A stretch of 38,830 nt of DNA from an uncultured Myxococcales bacterium (GCA_902826865.1 CADEGN010000043.1:1-38830); one strand, 5' to 3'. Positions 24,722 to 34,330 are shown, counted from the first letter of the stretch. The notes: generated by a model not told the origin, from the letters alone. Numbers and translations: made by a program.

Positions 24722-25492
24722 TCAACCGCCGCCCGGGGCAGCCATGCCGTTCTTGGCCTCACAGGCGTCGATGTACGTCGGCGCCACCGTCGGACACCCG
24801 GCGCCCGCCGGCAGCTGCATACAAAAGCCGCGTTGGTTCGCGACTGTCAGGTGACGGGTGCACTCGGAAAACGCCGCCGAGCTCGTGTCCCCACCGGCCA
24901 GCGCCTTGCAGACATTCCCCCCAGGATCCTGATGGGTATCGTGCGCGGCCGGGGTCCAGTTGGTCCGTGGCACGACTTGATCGACGCCGCCACTCGTGCC
25001 GATGTCCGAGCCGGTGACAGCACGCCAGAGGCCGTTCTTGGTCTGCACGCAGTCGTCCGGCCCTAACTCGGCCGTCTGGCAGCAGGAGAACCCGCCCGTG
25101 CCACAGACTTCTCCGACTTCGCTCGCGCTCCAGGTGGGGTTGCACGGGATCGGACACCCGGCGGCTTGCGGCGAGGCGAGCCGCAGCGGCGCGCCGACCT
25201 TGTTGCGATCGACGCACATCCCCGAGGTACCGGCGCTGTTGGCCGCATCCGCGTAGATCGGCGTGGATCCCGAGTTGCTCTTGCCGACGTACGTGGGCAG
25301 AGCACCGTCGGCTGTCGACGGGTCATCCGAACAACAAAAATGCGACTCGGGACAGTTGTCGGTCTGACGCGGGTTGCAGCGGAACGCGACCGTGGGGTAG
25401 TTGACGCCGATACACGATGAGGACACCGTGGCTCCAAGCGCGATGGCGAACGCTGGGACGACGAAGTAGCGCAAGACGTGTTCGAACCGCAT
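24722..25492 (-). CDS. Cys-rich lipoprotein (hypothetical)
   Basis: The 256-aa product starts at the ATG at 25492 (AGGGG upstream). The lipoprotein signal is FAIALGATVSSSC (Cys about 27). The mature part has many cysteines, often in pairs: CNPRQTDNCPESHFCCS, CPIPCNP, GFSCCQ, DDC, CTRHL and CEAKNG. A disulfide-stabilised extracellular domain is likely. CCS..D and CCQ..E segments recur, suggesting two related Cys-rich repeats. No family is recognised. It is divergent from the L,D-transpeptidase, and its end borders the alternating GC tract upstream of topA. A GGAACTT string (25540-25534, minus strand) resembles an ECF -35 but no matching -10 is clear. Confidence 0.75.
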   Translation of the reverse strand: MRFEHVLRYFVVPAFAIALGATVSSSCIGVNYPTVAFRCNPRQTDNCPESHFCCSDDPSTADGALPTYVGKSNSGSTPIYADAANSAGTSGMCVDRNKVGAPLRLASPQAAGCPIPCNPTWSASEVGEVCGTGGFSCCQTAELGPDDCVQTKNGLWRAVTGSDIGTSGGVDQVVPRTNWTPAAHDTHQDPGGNVCKALAGGDTSSAAFSECTRHLTVANQRGFCMQLPAGAGCPTVAPTYIDACEAKNGMAAPGGG

Positions 25493-25631
25493 CTTTGACC
25501 CCTGCGACGGTGGCACGGTCGCCAACCCTTGTAAAGTTCCCGCGCGGACGCGCTCGGCCCCCGATCCCGGCCGTGACGCCCCCGGAGCGGGGCGATGTGG
25601 GGCATTGCCTCCAAGGGAGAACCGCAACGTG

Positions 25632-25646
25632 ACCACCCTTGGTGGT
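25632..25646. repeat. Palindrome in the divergent gap before the L,D-transpeptidase
   Basis: ACCACC-CTT-GGTGGT has perfect 6-bp arms and lies 36 bp upstream of the candidate -35 of the L,D-transpeptidase gene. It is positioned like an activator or repressor site for one or both divergent genes; this is inference. Confidence 0.35.
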
Positions 25647-25681
25647 AGACCGCCGATCCCGTGTGGAAATCCGGCGCCGCT

Positions 25682-25710
25682 TTGGCGCGTCACAGACGCG
25701 CAGGCTAGGA
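25682..25710 (+). promoter_or_regulatory. Candidate L,D-transpeptidase promoter
   Basis: TTGGCG (25682-25687), a 17-bp spacer and TAGGAT (25705-25710). Predicted transcription start is about 25717, only about 5 bases before the ATG at 25722, so the message may be nearly leaderless or translation may start at the ATG at 25737. Confidence 0.45.
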
Positions 25711-25721
25711 TCCGAGGCGAG

Positions 25722-27827
25722 ATGACGGGTGCCCCGATGCGTGGTGGATGGCTGATCGCGCTCGCACTGGCAAGTGCGTGCTCCCAGACGACCAAGGTCG
25801 GGGACGAACCCGACCCGGGTCATTCGGCCCCGGCAACCGAAGCGGGCTCCACCCCGGGGCAACCGAAGGCCTCGCCGGCGGCGATCGGACCAACGACCAA
25901 GGGCAGCATGCGCGAGCACCCCGCGAAGACCGCCTGGCGGTTCGACGGCGGCACGCCGGAGGGGGTCGACATCGCGGCGGCCGAAGCCCAGGGCTACACG
26001 GTGGTCGATCTGTCCGATGACTGGACGCCCTACATCTTCACCGAGAAGACCGCCGGCGTCGACGACAGCAAGCCCAACGAGTACCGCGCGCGCTACATCG
26101 GACTCGCCAACGACCAAGTCGATCTTTGGGGTGAGCCACTCGATCCCCATGAGCACAACTTTCTCGAGTTGTACGGGATCCCACCCAGTTTGTCGGTCGT
26201 CGCGGATGAGTGGAAACAGCTGCCGTCGGAGCTCGATCCGTGCCTCAAGCAGGCGGGATACGACCCGGCCGTGTTCGCGGGATTCACCGGCGACATCTCC
26301 TTCTCGAAGGCCAGCGCGAAAAAGCGGGTACGCGCGGCATCGTGGATGAAGTCCGAGCTGTTCAAGCTCGCGCGCAAGGCCAAACTCGATCCCAAGACGG
26401 CCGAGGGGCTGCAGGCCGCGGCAAACCATCCCAAGACCGCTTCGATGTACAAGCGGTGGCGCGAAGTCCAGGCCGAGGTCGACGTCATCGCCAATGCCCA
26501 GATCCGCTTCCGTTGCGAGAAGCTCTATTCGACCAACGGTGGGCGCGGGCAGTTCGACCCGGGGATCTACGACGCCGAGACCACCCACGCCCTCGCCGCG
26601 TTCGAGCGCAAGCACGACATCATGGGCTGGGGCCACTTCAAAGACGACAACATCGCCGTATTGGCGATGACGCCCGAGCAGGCGATGCACGCCCGGCTGT
26701 TGCGCGTGGTCCAGGAACGCGTCGTCGCGGCGGCAGGGATCGTCGAGGATGGCTCGGCGGCGCGCTGGAAGAAGGACTTCCGCTACAAGGATCGCGCCGG
26801 CGTCGAGCAACCGCTGCGCGACCTGGCCGGCGAGTTCACCGACGCGGCGGTCGCCCAACTCGGCATCGACACGCCCGAGAAGGCCAAGACGACCCTCGGG
26901 CAATGGGCCGAGCTGGCCGCCAAGACCACGGGTGGATCGTCCGACAAGCCCTACGCCGCGCTCCTGGTGGCGCTCAAGCTTCCGCCGCTGCCGGACTACT
27001 ACTCCGCCGACATGCAATTCGATGCGGTGATCGACCGCGGCGATGTCTGGTACGACTTCCCCTACGACGCGCTCGGGAACAAGAAGTCGCAGCCCCGCCA
27101 GCGTTACCCGCACCTGACCTTGTACGTCACCTACGAAGGCCAGCGGATTCCCATCGTGCATTGGCGCACCACGATCGGTTCGTGGCGCAACGAGATGAAG
27201 GACGGGGAGGTGATGCTCAAATACAAGAACTCCGACGTGGGCGCGCGCGTCTGGAAGGACATCATGGCCGCCCCGGTGTGGATCCCTCCAGCGACGACGC
27301 CACCTGAGGAGCTGATCAAGGGGTATTGGCGCAAGGGTAAGTTCCGCCGCGACGTGAACTATCCGGAGATCGGGCCCGGCTATCGCTCGGCGTACGGACT
27401 CGTCGCCGCCTATCACATCCGCCAAAACAAGGACGAGGCCGGCAACATCACGTCCGAGTTCGACAACTCGATTCGAACCCACGGGAGCGTCGACTACATG
27501 TCGATCCTTCGCCGATTCTCCCACGGTTGTCACCGCCTCTACAATATGGATGCGGTACGGCTCTTCTCGTTCATCCTGCGCCACCGCGCGTACACTCGCG
27601 AGGGTGAGACGAACGTGGGCGTGCGTCGCAATCTCGAGGTCGACGAGCGCACCTTCGTGATGCGGATCGACAGCCGGGGCTATAAATACGAGCTGGTCGA
27701 GCCGATCCCTGTGACGGTGACCGAAGGCCGGATCCGCGGCGGCCGCCGCAGCCCGATCGTCGAGTACTTGGCCAAGCCTGGTGCGGTCGAGACGACCGAC
27801 GACGGCGTCCTGGTCGTCAGCGAGTAG
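25722..27827 (+). CDS. Large L,D-transpeptidase (YkuD domain) lipoprotein
   Basis: The 701-aa product has a lipoprotein signal (WLIALALASAC, Cys about 20) and an Ala/Pro/Gly linker. About residues 265-310 resemble a peptidoglycan-binding module (FDPGIYDAETTHALAAFERKH). The C-terminal third is a YkuD-type catalytic domain. His 587 is in RTHGSVDY, and the nucleophile Cys 603 is in RRFSHGCHRLYNMDAV, the SHGC-x-R motif. Such enzymes form 3-3 peptidoglycan cross-links or attach proteins to peptidoglycan in the periplasm. The protein is far longer than typical family members (about 300 aa), with a large alpha-helical middle section of unknown role. ATG 25722 follows GAGGCGAG, but the candidate -10 is so close that ATG 25737 is a real alternative. 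It is convergent with the small lipoprotein gene. Confidence 0.92.
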   Translation: MTGAPMRGGWLIALALASACSQTTKVGDEPDPGHSAPATEAGSTPGQPKASPAAIGPTTKGSMREHPAKTAWRFDGGTPEGVDIAAAEAQGYTVVDLSDDWTPYIFTEKTAGVDDSKPNEYRARYIGLANDQVDLWGEPLDPHEHNFLELYGIPPSLSVVADEWKQLPSELDPCLKQAGYDPAVFAGFTGDISFSKASAKKRVRAASWMKSELFKLARKAKLDPKTAEGLQAAANHPKTASMYKRWREVQAEVDVIANAQIRFRCEKLYSTNGGRGQFDPGIYDAETTHALAAFERKHDIMGWGHFKDDNIAVLAMTPEQAMHARLLRVVQERVVAAAGIVEDGSAARWKKDFRYKDRAGVEQPLRDLAGEFTDAAVAQLGIDTPEKAKTTLGQWAELAAKTTGGSSDKPYAALLVALKLPPLPDYYSADMQFDAVIDRGDVWYDFPYDALGNKKSQPRQRYPHLTLYVTYEGQRIPIVHWRTTIGSWRNEMKDGEVMLKYKNSDVGARVWKDIMAAPVWIPPATTPPEELIKGYWRKGKFRRDVNYPEIGPGYRSAYGLVAAYHIRQNKDEAGNITSEFDNSIRTHGSVDYMSILRRFSHGCHRLYNMDAVRLFSFILRHRAYTREGETNVGVRRNLEVDERTFVMRIDSRGYKYELVEPIPVTVTEGRIRGGRRSPIVEYLAKPGAVETTDDGVLVVSE

Positions 27828-27845
27828 TCGGGCGCGGTGGGAAGA

Positions 27846-27862
27846 ACCTGCTACGCGCAGGT
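27846..27862. terminator. Hairpin between convergent genes, overlapping a stop codon
   Basis: ACCTGC-TACGC-GCAGGT is a perfect 6-bp stem with a 5-nt loop in the 23-bp gap and end of the minus-strand gene. The stop codon of that gene (27851-27853) is at the top of the stem. There is no T-run. Confidence 0.5.
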
Positions 27863-28222
27863 GCCTTCGCCGCACTTGGCTTCGCCCTTCGTCGCCGACG
27901 CGCGGCGTTTCGCCTTGGCCTTGGCCTTCGCCTTGGGCGCGGGTGCCGGAGAGGTTTCGACGGCGGGTGCCGGAGGCGGCGCGGCGGACTCCTTAGCGAC
28001 AGGCTCCTCGAGCGTGGGCGCCTCCGCGGCAAGGGCGTCTTCGCCTGCCTTGGGTGACGGCGCAGCGGGGGTTGACCCCTGCTGCGGCTCGGGGGCCGGC
28101 GGAACGTTCGATTCGCTCGCCGCGGGCACTTCCACGGTTTGCTTGTCGGCTTTGCTCGCGCATCCCGCGAGCGTGGAGCTGCCGAGAACGGCCAGCGTGG
28201 TAAGCAGCTTGGTGATGTCCAT
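27851..28222 (-). CDS. Small lipoprotein ending in a KCGEGTCA motif
   Basis: The 123-aa product starts at the ATG at 28222, 22 bp after the FGE gene stop on the same strand. The lipoprotein signal is TTLAVLGSSTLAGC (Cys 21). The middle is Pro/Ala/Glu-rich. A basic run AKAKAKAKRR precedes the C-terminal ATKGEAKCGEGTCA. The two end cysteines in a KCGEG context recall the EGKCG repeats of HvfA/bufferin-type (DUF2282-like) copper-binding RiPP precursors, whose cysteines are modified by MNIO (DUF692) enzymes. No MNIO gene is in the window. The similarity is short and may be convergent; a metal-binding or anchoring tail is also possible. It probably shares a transcript with the FGE protein. Confidence 0.72.
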   Translation of the reverse strand: MDITKLLTTLAVLGSSTLAGCASKADKQTVEVPAASESNVPPAPEPQQGSTPAAPSPKAGEDALAAEAPTLEEPVAKESAAPPPAPAVETSPAPAPKAKAKAKAKRRASATKGEAKCGEGTCA

Positions 28223-28244
28223 GGTGTCTATCCGAGCGATAGCA

Positions 28245-29399
<1,155 letters not shown>

Positions 29400-29486
29400 G
29401 TGCCTCGCGTCTAGGTATGCGTACGGCGCAACGGATGGTTACGATCGTCGGTCCAGGAAAATTTCGTCCGGATCCGTAGGTTCACA

Positions 29487-29501
29487 CACCCGATGTGGGT
29501 G
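29487..29501 (-). terminator. Possible hairpin terminator
   Basis: On the minus strand CACCC-ACATC-GGGTG lies 1 bp after the stop codon of the lipoprotein gene at 29503-30522. The stem is 5 bp and no T-run follows. Confidence 0.35.
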
Positions 29502-29502
29502 C

Positions 29503-30522
29503 TTAGCCGCCGTTCCACGGGGCCACCTCCGCTTCGAAGTCGGCGTAAAACCACCAGCCGTCGCCGTCCAGGTCCGAATGTTCGGCGCAACAGCCCTCGC
29601 CCCCGGGCAAGAGGTCGGAGACCGTTTGGACCAGGGCTTGGAACTGCCGCGGCAACATGACCGACTCGGCCGCGGTGGTGCTGAGAAAGCCCCGGAGTGT
29701 GCCCTGGACGACGCCATCGGCGGGGTCGCCGACGTACTGTCCGGCCACGGTCGCCATCTCCAGGGGGAGGCTCGCGAAACTCGTCGCGATGGTCACGCTC
29801 GACGGGCCGGCCAGAAAACATGGCCCCGTCGTGCTCCCGGGTTCGGGCGAGTAGTTCTCGGACGACAGCTCTGCGGCGACCGGCGCCTGACACGTCCCGG
29901 CGGCTTGCGACGTGTACATGGCCGGCTGTAGCTCCGTCCCTTCGCGAAGGTCGCACACCGTGGCCTCGGCTGGGATCAAGCAACTGCCGTTGGCGAAGTC
30001 CATATTGCCCATGGCGCCGTCGGCCTGATCGAGGGGACGAAAGATCAAAAGGAGGCTGAGATCGAGCACGCCATCGGGGCCCTCCGGATCGTCCGTATTG
30101 ATCGCTTCGTTGAATTGCCCGTTCACGGATTGGACGTCGACGGTCAGAATGCTCGCGTCCTCGTCCGTGATGTCGTGACAACCAAGGAGGCTGTTCCCGA
30201 CGAAGAAGTGCGGATCCCGAGCGTAGAGCGAGGTGAGGCGGAACGCGACCAGGTCGGCGCCTGGGCCGGTGCTGTCTGGGTTCGCGCTGGTCTGCCCGGT
30301 GGTGGTCGGCTCGATCGTGTCGGATGCGCCAGCTGTTGTGTCGACCGATGCCGCGGTTGTCTGGTCCGGGCCCGAGCTCGGGTTGTCATCGGCCCCCGTG
30401 GAGGCATTCGTCGTGCCTTGGGTTCCCTGGGCCCCTTCTCCACCACCGCCGTCGTTGTTGCAGGCCGACAGGATCACGCAAGGCACCACGAGGACAGCAA
30501 GGCTGATGCGAACAATGGACAT
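29503..30522 (-). CDS. Secreted lipoprotein with Thr/Ser stalk (hypothetical)
   Basis: The 339-aa product has a lipoprotein signal (VLVVPCVILSAC, Cys about 21) and a Gly/Thr/Ser/Asp-rich stalk (about 22-88). The mature domain has mixed beta-strand character and about eight cysteines (LLGCHD, GSCLIP, TVCDL, GTCQAP, GPCFLAG, GCCAEH). DSDLDGDGWWFYADFEAE near the end looks like a single calcium-type loop. I recognise no family. A perfect palindrome covers the ribosome-binding region immediately before the ATG, so expression is likely controlled there. It is divergent from the porin-like gene. Confidence 0.75.
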   Translation of the reverse strand: MSIVRISLAVLVVPCVILSACNNDGGGGEGAQGTQGTTNASTGADDNPSSGPDQTTAASVDTTAGASDTIEPTTTGQTSANPDSTGPGADLVAFRLTSLYARDPHFFVGNSLLGCHDITDEDASILTVDVQSVNGQFNEAINTDDPEGPDGVLDLSLLLIFRPLDQADGAMGNMDFANGSCLIPAEATVCDLREGTELQPAMYTSQAAGTCQAPVAAELSSENYSPEPGSTTGPCFLAGPSSVTIATSFASLPLEMATVAGQYVGDPADGVVQGTLRGFLSTTAAESVMLPRQFQALVQTVSDLLPGGEGCCAEHSDLDGDGWWFYADFEAEVAPWNGG

Positions 30523-30523
30523 T

Positions 30524-30544
30524 TGCGAGAGGTTACCTCTCGCA
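30524..30544 (-). promoter_or_regulatory. Perfect palindrome overlapping the ribosome-binding region of the lipoprotein gene
   Basis: TGCGAGAGG-TAA-CCTCTCGCA (minus-strand reading) has 9-bp perfect arms and ends one base before the ATG at 30522. The upstream arm contains GAGAGG, the only Shine-Dalgarno-like string. As RNA it would be locked in the stem; as DNA it would be a strong operator for a dimeric regulator. Confidence 0.7.
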
Positions 30545-30666
30545 GCACGATGATGGGAGGCGCACGGTTCGGGTTTCTTACAGGCTCACAGCCACCCACC
30601 GACGAGCGTTTTCGCAGAATTCGCATGAGCGCGTCCGTTTGCGCCGCAATCGGGGGCGTTCTCGCG

Positions 30667-30696
30667 TTGCGGGGTTTCACAACGGGCTGCTAGCTT
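30667..30696 (+). promoter_or_regulatory. Candidate promoter of the porin-like gene
   Basis: TTGCGG (30667-30672), an 18-bp spacer and TAGCTT (30691-30696). Predicted transcription start is about 30703, some 6 nt before the ATG at 30709. Confidence 0.42.
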
Positions 30697-30708
30697 GGCC
30701 GCACCAAG

Positions 30709-32529
30709 ATGGTCGGCCCCCTCCTGCTCTGCGCCCTCGCCGTCGCGCCGGCGACGCTTGCCCCTGCCGATCCGGACGACCGGCACTACGATGGCCCGCT
30801 TGAACCGGCGGCGCCGGCGGCCGTCGACGTGGAGGTGGCGAACCCGGCGGAGCTCGAGCCCGCGCCTCCGCAGGCGAACGCCGACGTCGAGGTGCCGCCA
30901 CCTGAGATCCCCGCCGCCGCCGGCACAGCCAGTGTGACGGACGCGGCGGCGGGGCCGACGGCTCGGCCCACCAACCCCGGTGTGATCGTCATCTCCCGAC
31001 CACCGCGGCCCCTCGCCACCTTGGCTGGATGGTACCCAGGCGAGCAAGCGATCCACGCCAACGCCAGGCGCACGGTCACATTCATCCCCGATCTCCAGCT
31101 TCGTGCGGTGGTCGGCTCCGTCGGCGACTTCTCGCTCGACAGCAAGGGCAACGACTACGCCGAGGGGCCGATGTTATTCGGCCGAGCTCGTTGGCGACCG
31201 GTGCTCACGCTGGGCAAGCGGCAAAGGCTCACGATCGTCGGCATGCTCGACCTGGCCAACGGGCGCTGGGCACCCACGACCGCCGACGATCCAACCATCC
31301 AGCGCGTTCTCGACGATGGCCACCCGCCGCAAAGCTATGGCATGTACATCGCCGACCCGCGCGAGCTCTACCTGCAGTGGACCACGCGCTACGGCCAGCT
31401 CCGCGTGGGTCAGATGTCATTTAGCTGGGGTCAGGGCCTGATCGCCAACGACGGCAACAACATGGATCGCTTCGGCGACATGAAGTTCGGCGACGACGGA
31501 ATTGGTTCGCTCCAAGAGCGGATTCTGTTTGCCACCAAGCCGCTGTCTCGCAGCGGCGGTCCAGGCCAGGATCTCATCGTCGTCCTCGCGGCTGATCTCG
31601 TCTATCGCGACCCGCTCGCCGATCTTACCAGGGGCGATCTCGCCGGCCAGGGCGTGCTGGCCGTGCGTTGGGAACCGGAAAATCGCCCCGGCACCAGCAT
31701 TGGAGCCTACGCCGCGTACCGCAAGCAAAGGTACGCGGACGACAACGATGGCGTCGCCAACGACAACACGCTGGAGGTCGGCGTGTTCGACTTCGCTGGC
31801 CAGGGCTCAAAGCCGCTGCGCGGCGATCTGACGATCCTCGGCGCCTTCGAGGTCGTCGGCATCGCAGGGCGCACGAACGTGGCGCGCGGCAAGTTCTCGC
31901 GCCACCAGGTGCTGCAGGCCGCCGCGGTGGCGCGCGGATTCATCGGGGATCCGCTCCGCTGGCTGGTGGGCGCCGACGCGGGCGTCGCATCCGGCGATGC
32001 GGATCCCGACGACGACAGGATCAACGACTTCGAGGCCGCGCCCGGATTCACAGCGGGCCTGCTGCTCTTCCAATACTATCGCGGCTGGCAAAGCGCGCAG
32101 ACCGAGATACTCGCCGGCGATCCCAATCTCGCCGGCGTTGCGCCCAATGGCCTGCAGTACGTGCCGACCCGCGGCACCGTCACCAACGCGGTCTACCTCC
32201 ACCCGAAGGCCAGCTATGCCTTCCGTGAGCGATTCGAGGTCTGGGCAGGGCCCCTGCTCGCCGCCTCGGCCGTGCCCGTTGTCGACGTGTACACGACGAA
32301 GCTCAACGGCGGTTCGCCGCACAACAGCGTCGGCGGAGCGGCCAGCAGGCGCTACCTCGGCACCGAGCTCGACCTCGGCCTGCGCGCCCGCTACGAGATC
32401 CGCCAGGTGTGGTTTCAGGCGGGGCTGCAGGGCGCCATCCTGTTTCCGGGCCGAGCGTTCGCGCGGCCGCTGGGCGAGCGCGACCGGCCGTCGTTCGCTG
32501 GGTGGTTTCGCGTGGAGATCCGCTACTAG
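30709..32529 (+). CDS. Outer-membrane beta-barrel (porin/alginate-export-like) protein
   Basis: The 606-aa product has a short signal peptide (LLLCALAVAPATLA) and a Pro/Ala/Glu-rich N-terminal linker (about 25-95). Amphipathic strands follow to the C-terminus, with repeated aromatic/Gly/Asp turns such as LYLQWTTRYGQLRVGQMSFSW, AADLVYRDPLADL and SIGAYAAYRKQRYADD. The chain ends WFRVEIRY, a terminal aromatic in the usual outer-membrane barrel pattern. The layout resembles alginate-export/AlgE-type or phosphate-selective porins of about 18 strands, but the family assignment is loose. It probably sits in the outer membrane as a channel. The membrane protein at 32604 follows on the same strand. 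Confidence 0.75.
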   Translation: MVGPLLLCALAVAPATLAPADPDDRHYDGPLEPAAPAAVDVEVANPAELEPAPPQANADVEVPPPEIPAAAGTASVTDAAAGPTARPTNPGVIVISRPPRPLATLAGWYPGEQAIHANARRTVTFIPDLQLRAVVGSVGDFSLDSKGNDYAEGPMLFGRARWRPVLTLGKRQRLTIVGMLDLANGRWAPTTADDPTIQRVLDDGHPPQSYGMYIADPRELYLQWTTRYGQLRVGQMSFSWGQGLIANDGNNMDRFGDMKFGDDGIGSLQERILFATKPLSRSGGPGQDLIVVLAADLVYRDPLADLTRGDLAGQGVLAVRWEPENRPGTSIGAYAAYRKQRYADDNDGVANDNTLEVGVFDFAGQGSKPLRGDLTILGAFEVVGIAGRTNVARGKFSRHQVLQAAAVARGFIGDPLRWLVGADAGVASGDADPDDDRINDFEAAPGFTAGLLLFQYYRGWQSAQTEILAGDPNLAGVAPNGLQYVPTRGTVTNAVYLHPKASYAFRERFEVWAGPLLAASAVPVVDVYTTKLNGGSPHNSVGGAASRRYLGTELDLGLRARYEIRQVWFQAGLQGAILFPGRAFARPLGERDRPSFAGWFRVEIRY

Positions 32530-32603
32530 CGGCCGCGCGCGTGCGTTGGTGAGTCGGCGCGGATCGAAATGACTGCGGTTGCCACCTCACGGGAGAGGAC
32601 CCC

Positions 32604-33401
32604 ATGCACCTGGCCGCATACCTGTCGACGATGCTCGCCCTGCAACCCACCACTGTCGTGCCTGCTGCCGAACCACCTCCCCCGACGGCGGCGGCGGCCC
32701 ACGACGTCGAAGACCCCCCGTTGCCGCCCCCTCGCCCGGCGCCGGTCGCCGTGGGTCCCCGCGACGGCGAACCCGATGCTCTGGCCGCGGCCCGCATGAC
32801 AGGCAACGAGTTGGCGAGCGCCGGGATGTACTTCGTCGGTGTGGGCATCGCGACGACGGCCAGCTCAGCGCTTTATCTCAAGTGCGGAAGCGAGGGTCAG
32901 GCGCAGGGCGTCACGTGTCTGCCCGGGATTGGTCTCGGGCTCGCGGTGGGCGGGTTGATCAACACTGCCATCGGCCTGCCACTTGCCATGGTTGGGGTTA
33001 AGCGGATGCAGGCCAACGACGCTTGGTTGGCGCGCGGCAACCGGCGGTCGCGCATGATTACCATCGCCGCCAATCGCGGCCTCCGAATCGGTGCGCCGGT
33101 GGACGCCGAGGGTGTAGCCCGGGGCCGCAAGCTCTGGCTCGGCGGGCTGTTCACCCTAGCTTTCGCGGGGGCGTTCAACGGCATTGCGATCGGGGTGGCA
33201 CCGCTCTCGCGCGGCGCCGGCATCGGCCTGAACGTCATGGGCGTGGCCGGGTTGGGCGCGGGAATCGGATTGTCGGTGGCCGGCAAGCGCAAGACCTTTC
33301 GTTCGGGCACTGACGCGGCCGCGAACACGCGGATTGCCCCGATCTACGCAAGATCGAGTGAGGGCGCCATGCACGGGATCGCGGTGGTCGGGAGATTCTG
33401 A
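32604..33401 (+). CDS. Membrane protein with Pro/Ala-rich N-terminus (hypothetical)
   Basis: The 265-aa product has a good Shine-Dalgarno (GGGAGAGGA) before the ATG. The first 55 residues contain a weak signal and a Pro/Ala-rich stretch (PPLPPPRPAPVAVG). Four Gly/Ala-rich hydrophobic segments follow, around 72-90, 106-133, 177-200 and 208-232 (for example GIGLGLAVGGLINTAIGLPLAM). The two halves look related: each ends with a hydrophobic pair followed by a short basic stretch (GVKRMQA, AGKRKTF). No family is recognised. It may form an operon with the porin-like gene 74 bp upstream. Confidence 0.72.
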   Translation: MHLAAYLSTMLALQPTTVVPAAEPPPPTAAAAHDVEDPPLPPPRPAPVAVGPRDGEPDALAAARMTGNELASAGMYFVGVGIATTASSALYLKCGSEGQAQGVTCLPGIGLGLAVGGLINTAIGLPLAMVGVKRMQANDAWLARGNRRSRMITIAANRGLRIGAPVDAEGVARGRKLWLGGLFTLAFAGAFNGIAIGVAPLSRGAGIGLNVMGVAGLGAGIGLSVAGKRKTFRSGTDAAANTRIAPIYARSSEGAMHGIAVVGRF

Positions 33402-33419
33402 CCGGCAGATGCTGCGGTC
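33400..33419 (+). terminator. Hairpin at the end of the membrane protein gene
   Basis: GACCG(G)CAG-ATG-CTGCGGTC forms an 8-bp stem with one bulged G and begins within the stop codon (33399-33401). There is no T-run. Confidence 0.4.
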
Positions 33420-33511
33420 GGCGGGGATCACCACGGAGAATCGGCCCGCGGAATCCGCCCGAGCACCATCGGCTCCGTCGGCAATGCGCTCGCTGCCGTG
33501 CAACGAGAAGC

Positions 33512-34330
33512 TCAGGTCGGCGAGAACAACGGCCCCAGGCAAGGGCTTCCCCCTGCCATATCGAGTGCGCGGCCCGACAGCCGTCGTGTCGGCAATGGAT
33601 CGGCGTCGCTCAGGGATTTTCGGATCTGTTCCTTGAATTCCCCGGTTGGATCGACGGCGTAGATCCGTCCGTCCCCACTACCGCCGAACACGGCCACGTG
33701 GGAACCGCCGCCATCGAGATTGACCGTGACGCGACCTCCGATCCGACTGATCTCGTAGTTCGAAGGCAGAGGCCGATTCGTTGGCACTGCCGGCTGCTCG
33801 ACCAACTCATTCCTTCGTCGCCGAAGATCCTCGACGTCCGCGTCCTCGGAACCTCGAGCGCTGGCCGCCGACACCGACAGAGAACCCACTGCGTTCGACG
33901 GCGACGATCCGCGGAGGTCTTGCGCCAATGCTGGAGGCTCCGTACGAGTGGCGAGCCAACTACCGATTCCACCGAGGGCAAGGGTAGCGACGATGATCGC
34001 GACAATGACGAACGACTTCTTCACGGCAACGCCTCCCAACATGAACAACGATGGGGTCGAAATTTCCGGCGCATTCAGCACCGGCAGCATCGGCAGGGCG
34101 GCCATATCCAGCCAGAAGATGTGTGGTGCGAAGTCGAAATGGAGCGACGAGACGCCCGAAAACCGTTCGTAGGGAAAGGGGAATCCGTAGGCGGCATAGG
34201 ATGGCCCGTCCCGCGGATCGTTGCAGTAGGGCGTCGACCACTCGACTGTGAACAGACCCTCCGTAACGGCGACGATGCCAACGGTGCACGCGAGCGCCAG
34301 CCAACGGAAACTGCCGGTCCGTGGGATCAC
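33512..34330 (-). CDS. Membrane protein of unusual composition; possibly two genes in one frame
   Basis: The full frame (GTG at 34330) gives 272 aa. Residues 1-100 have two hydrophobic segments and YGFPFPYERFSGVSSLHFDF, typical of small unannotated membrane proteins. Residues 103-272 begin VKKSFVIVAIIVATLALGGIGSWL, a classic signal anchor. They continue with a hydrophilic region and a short beta-rich segment (GRVTVNLDGGGSHVAVFGG). A GTG at 34024 has a strong GGGAGG seven bases upstream. The second part may therefore be a separate gene, or the two may have been joined. Codon third positions look less G/C-rich than neighbours, suggesting more recent acquisition. No function is recognised. Confidence 0.65.
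   Translation of the reverse strand: MIPRTGSFRWLALACTVGIVAVTEGLFTVEWSTPYCNDPRDGPSYAAYGFPFPYERFSGVSSLHFDFAPHIFWLDMAALPMLPVLNAPEISTPSLFMLGGVAVKKSFVIVAIIVATLALGGIGSWLATRTEPPALAQDLRGSSPSNAVGSLSVSAASARGSEDADVEDLRRRRNELVEQPAVPTNRPLPSNYEISRIGGRVTVNLDGGGSHVAVFGGSGDGRIYAVDPTGEFKEQIRKSLSDADPLPTRRLSGRALDMAGGSPCLGPLFSPT

Noticed and set aside
25534..25540. GGAACTT (minus strand) as an ECF sigma-factor -35
   Set aside because: No matching -10 at the expected distance and a 7-bp string alone is weak evidence.
25323..27875. 850-codon minus-strand open frame antisense to the L,D-transpeptidase
   Set aside because: No recognisable domain; the YkuD motifs and lipoprotein signal on the other strand are decisive.
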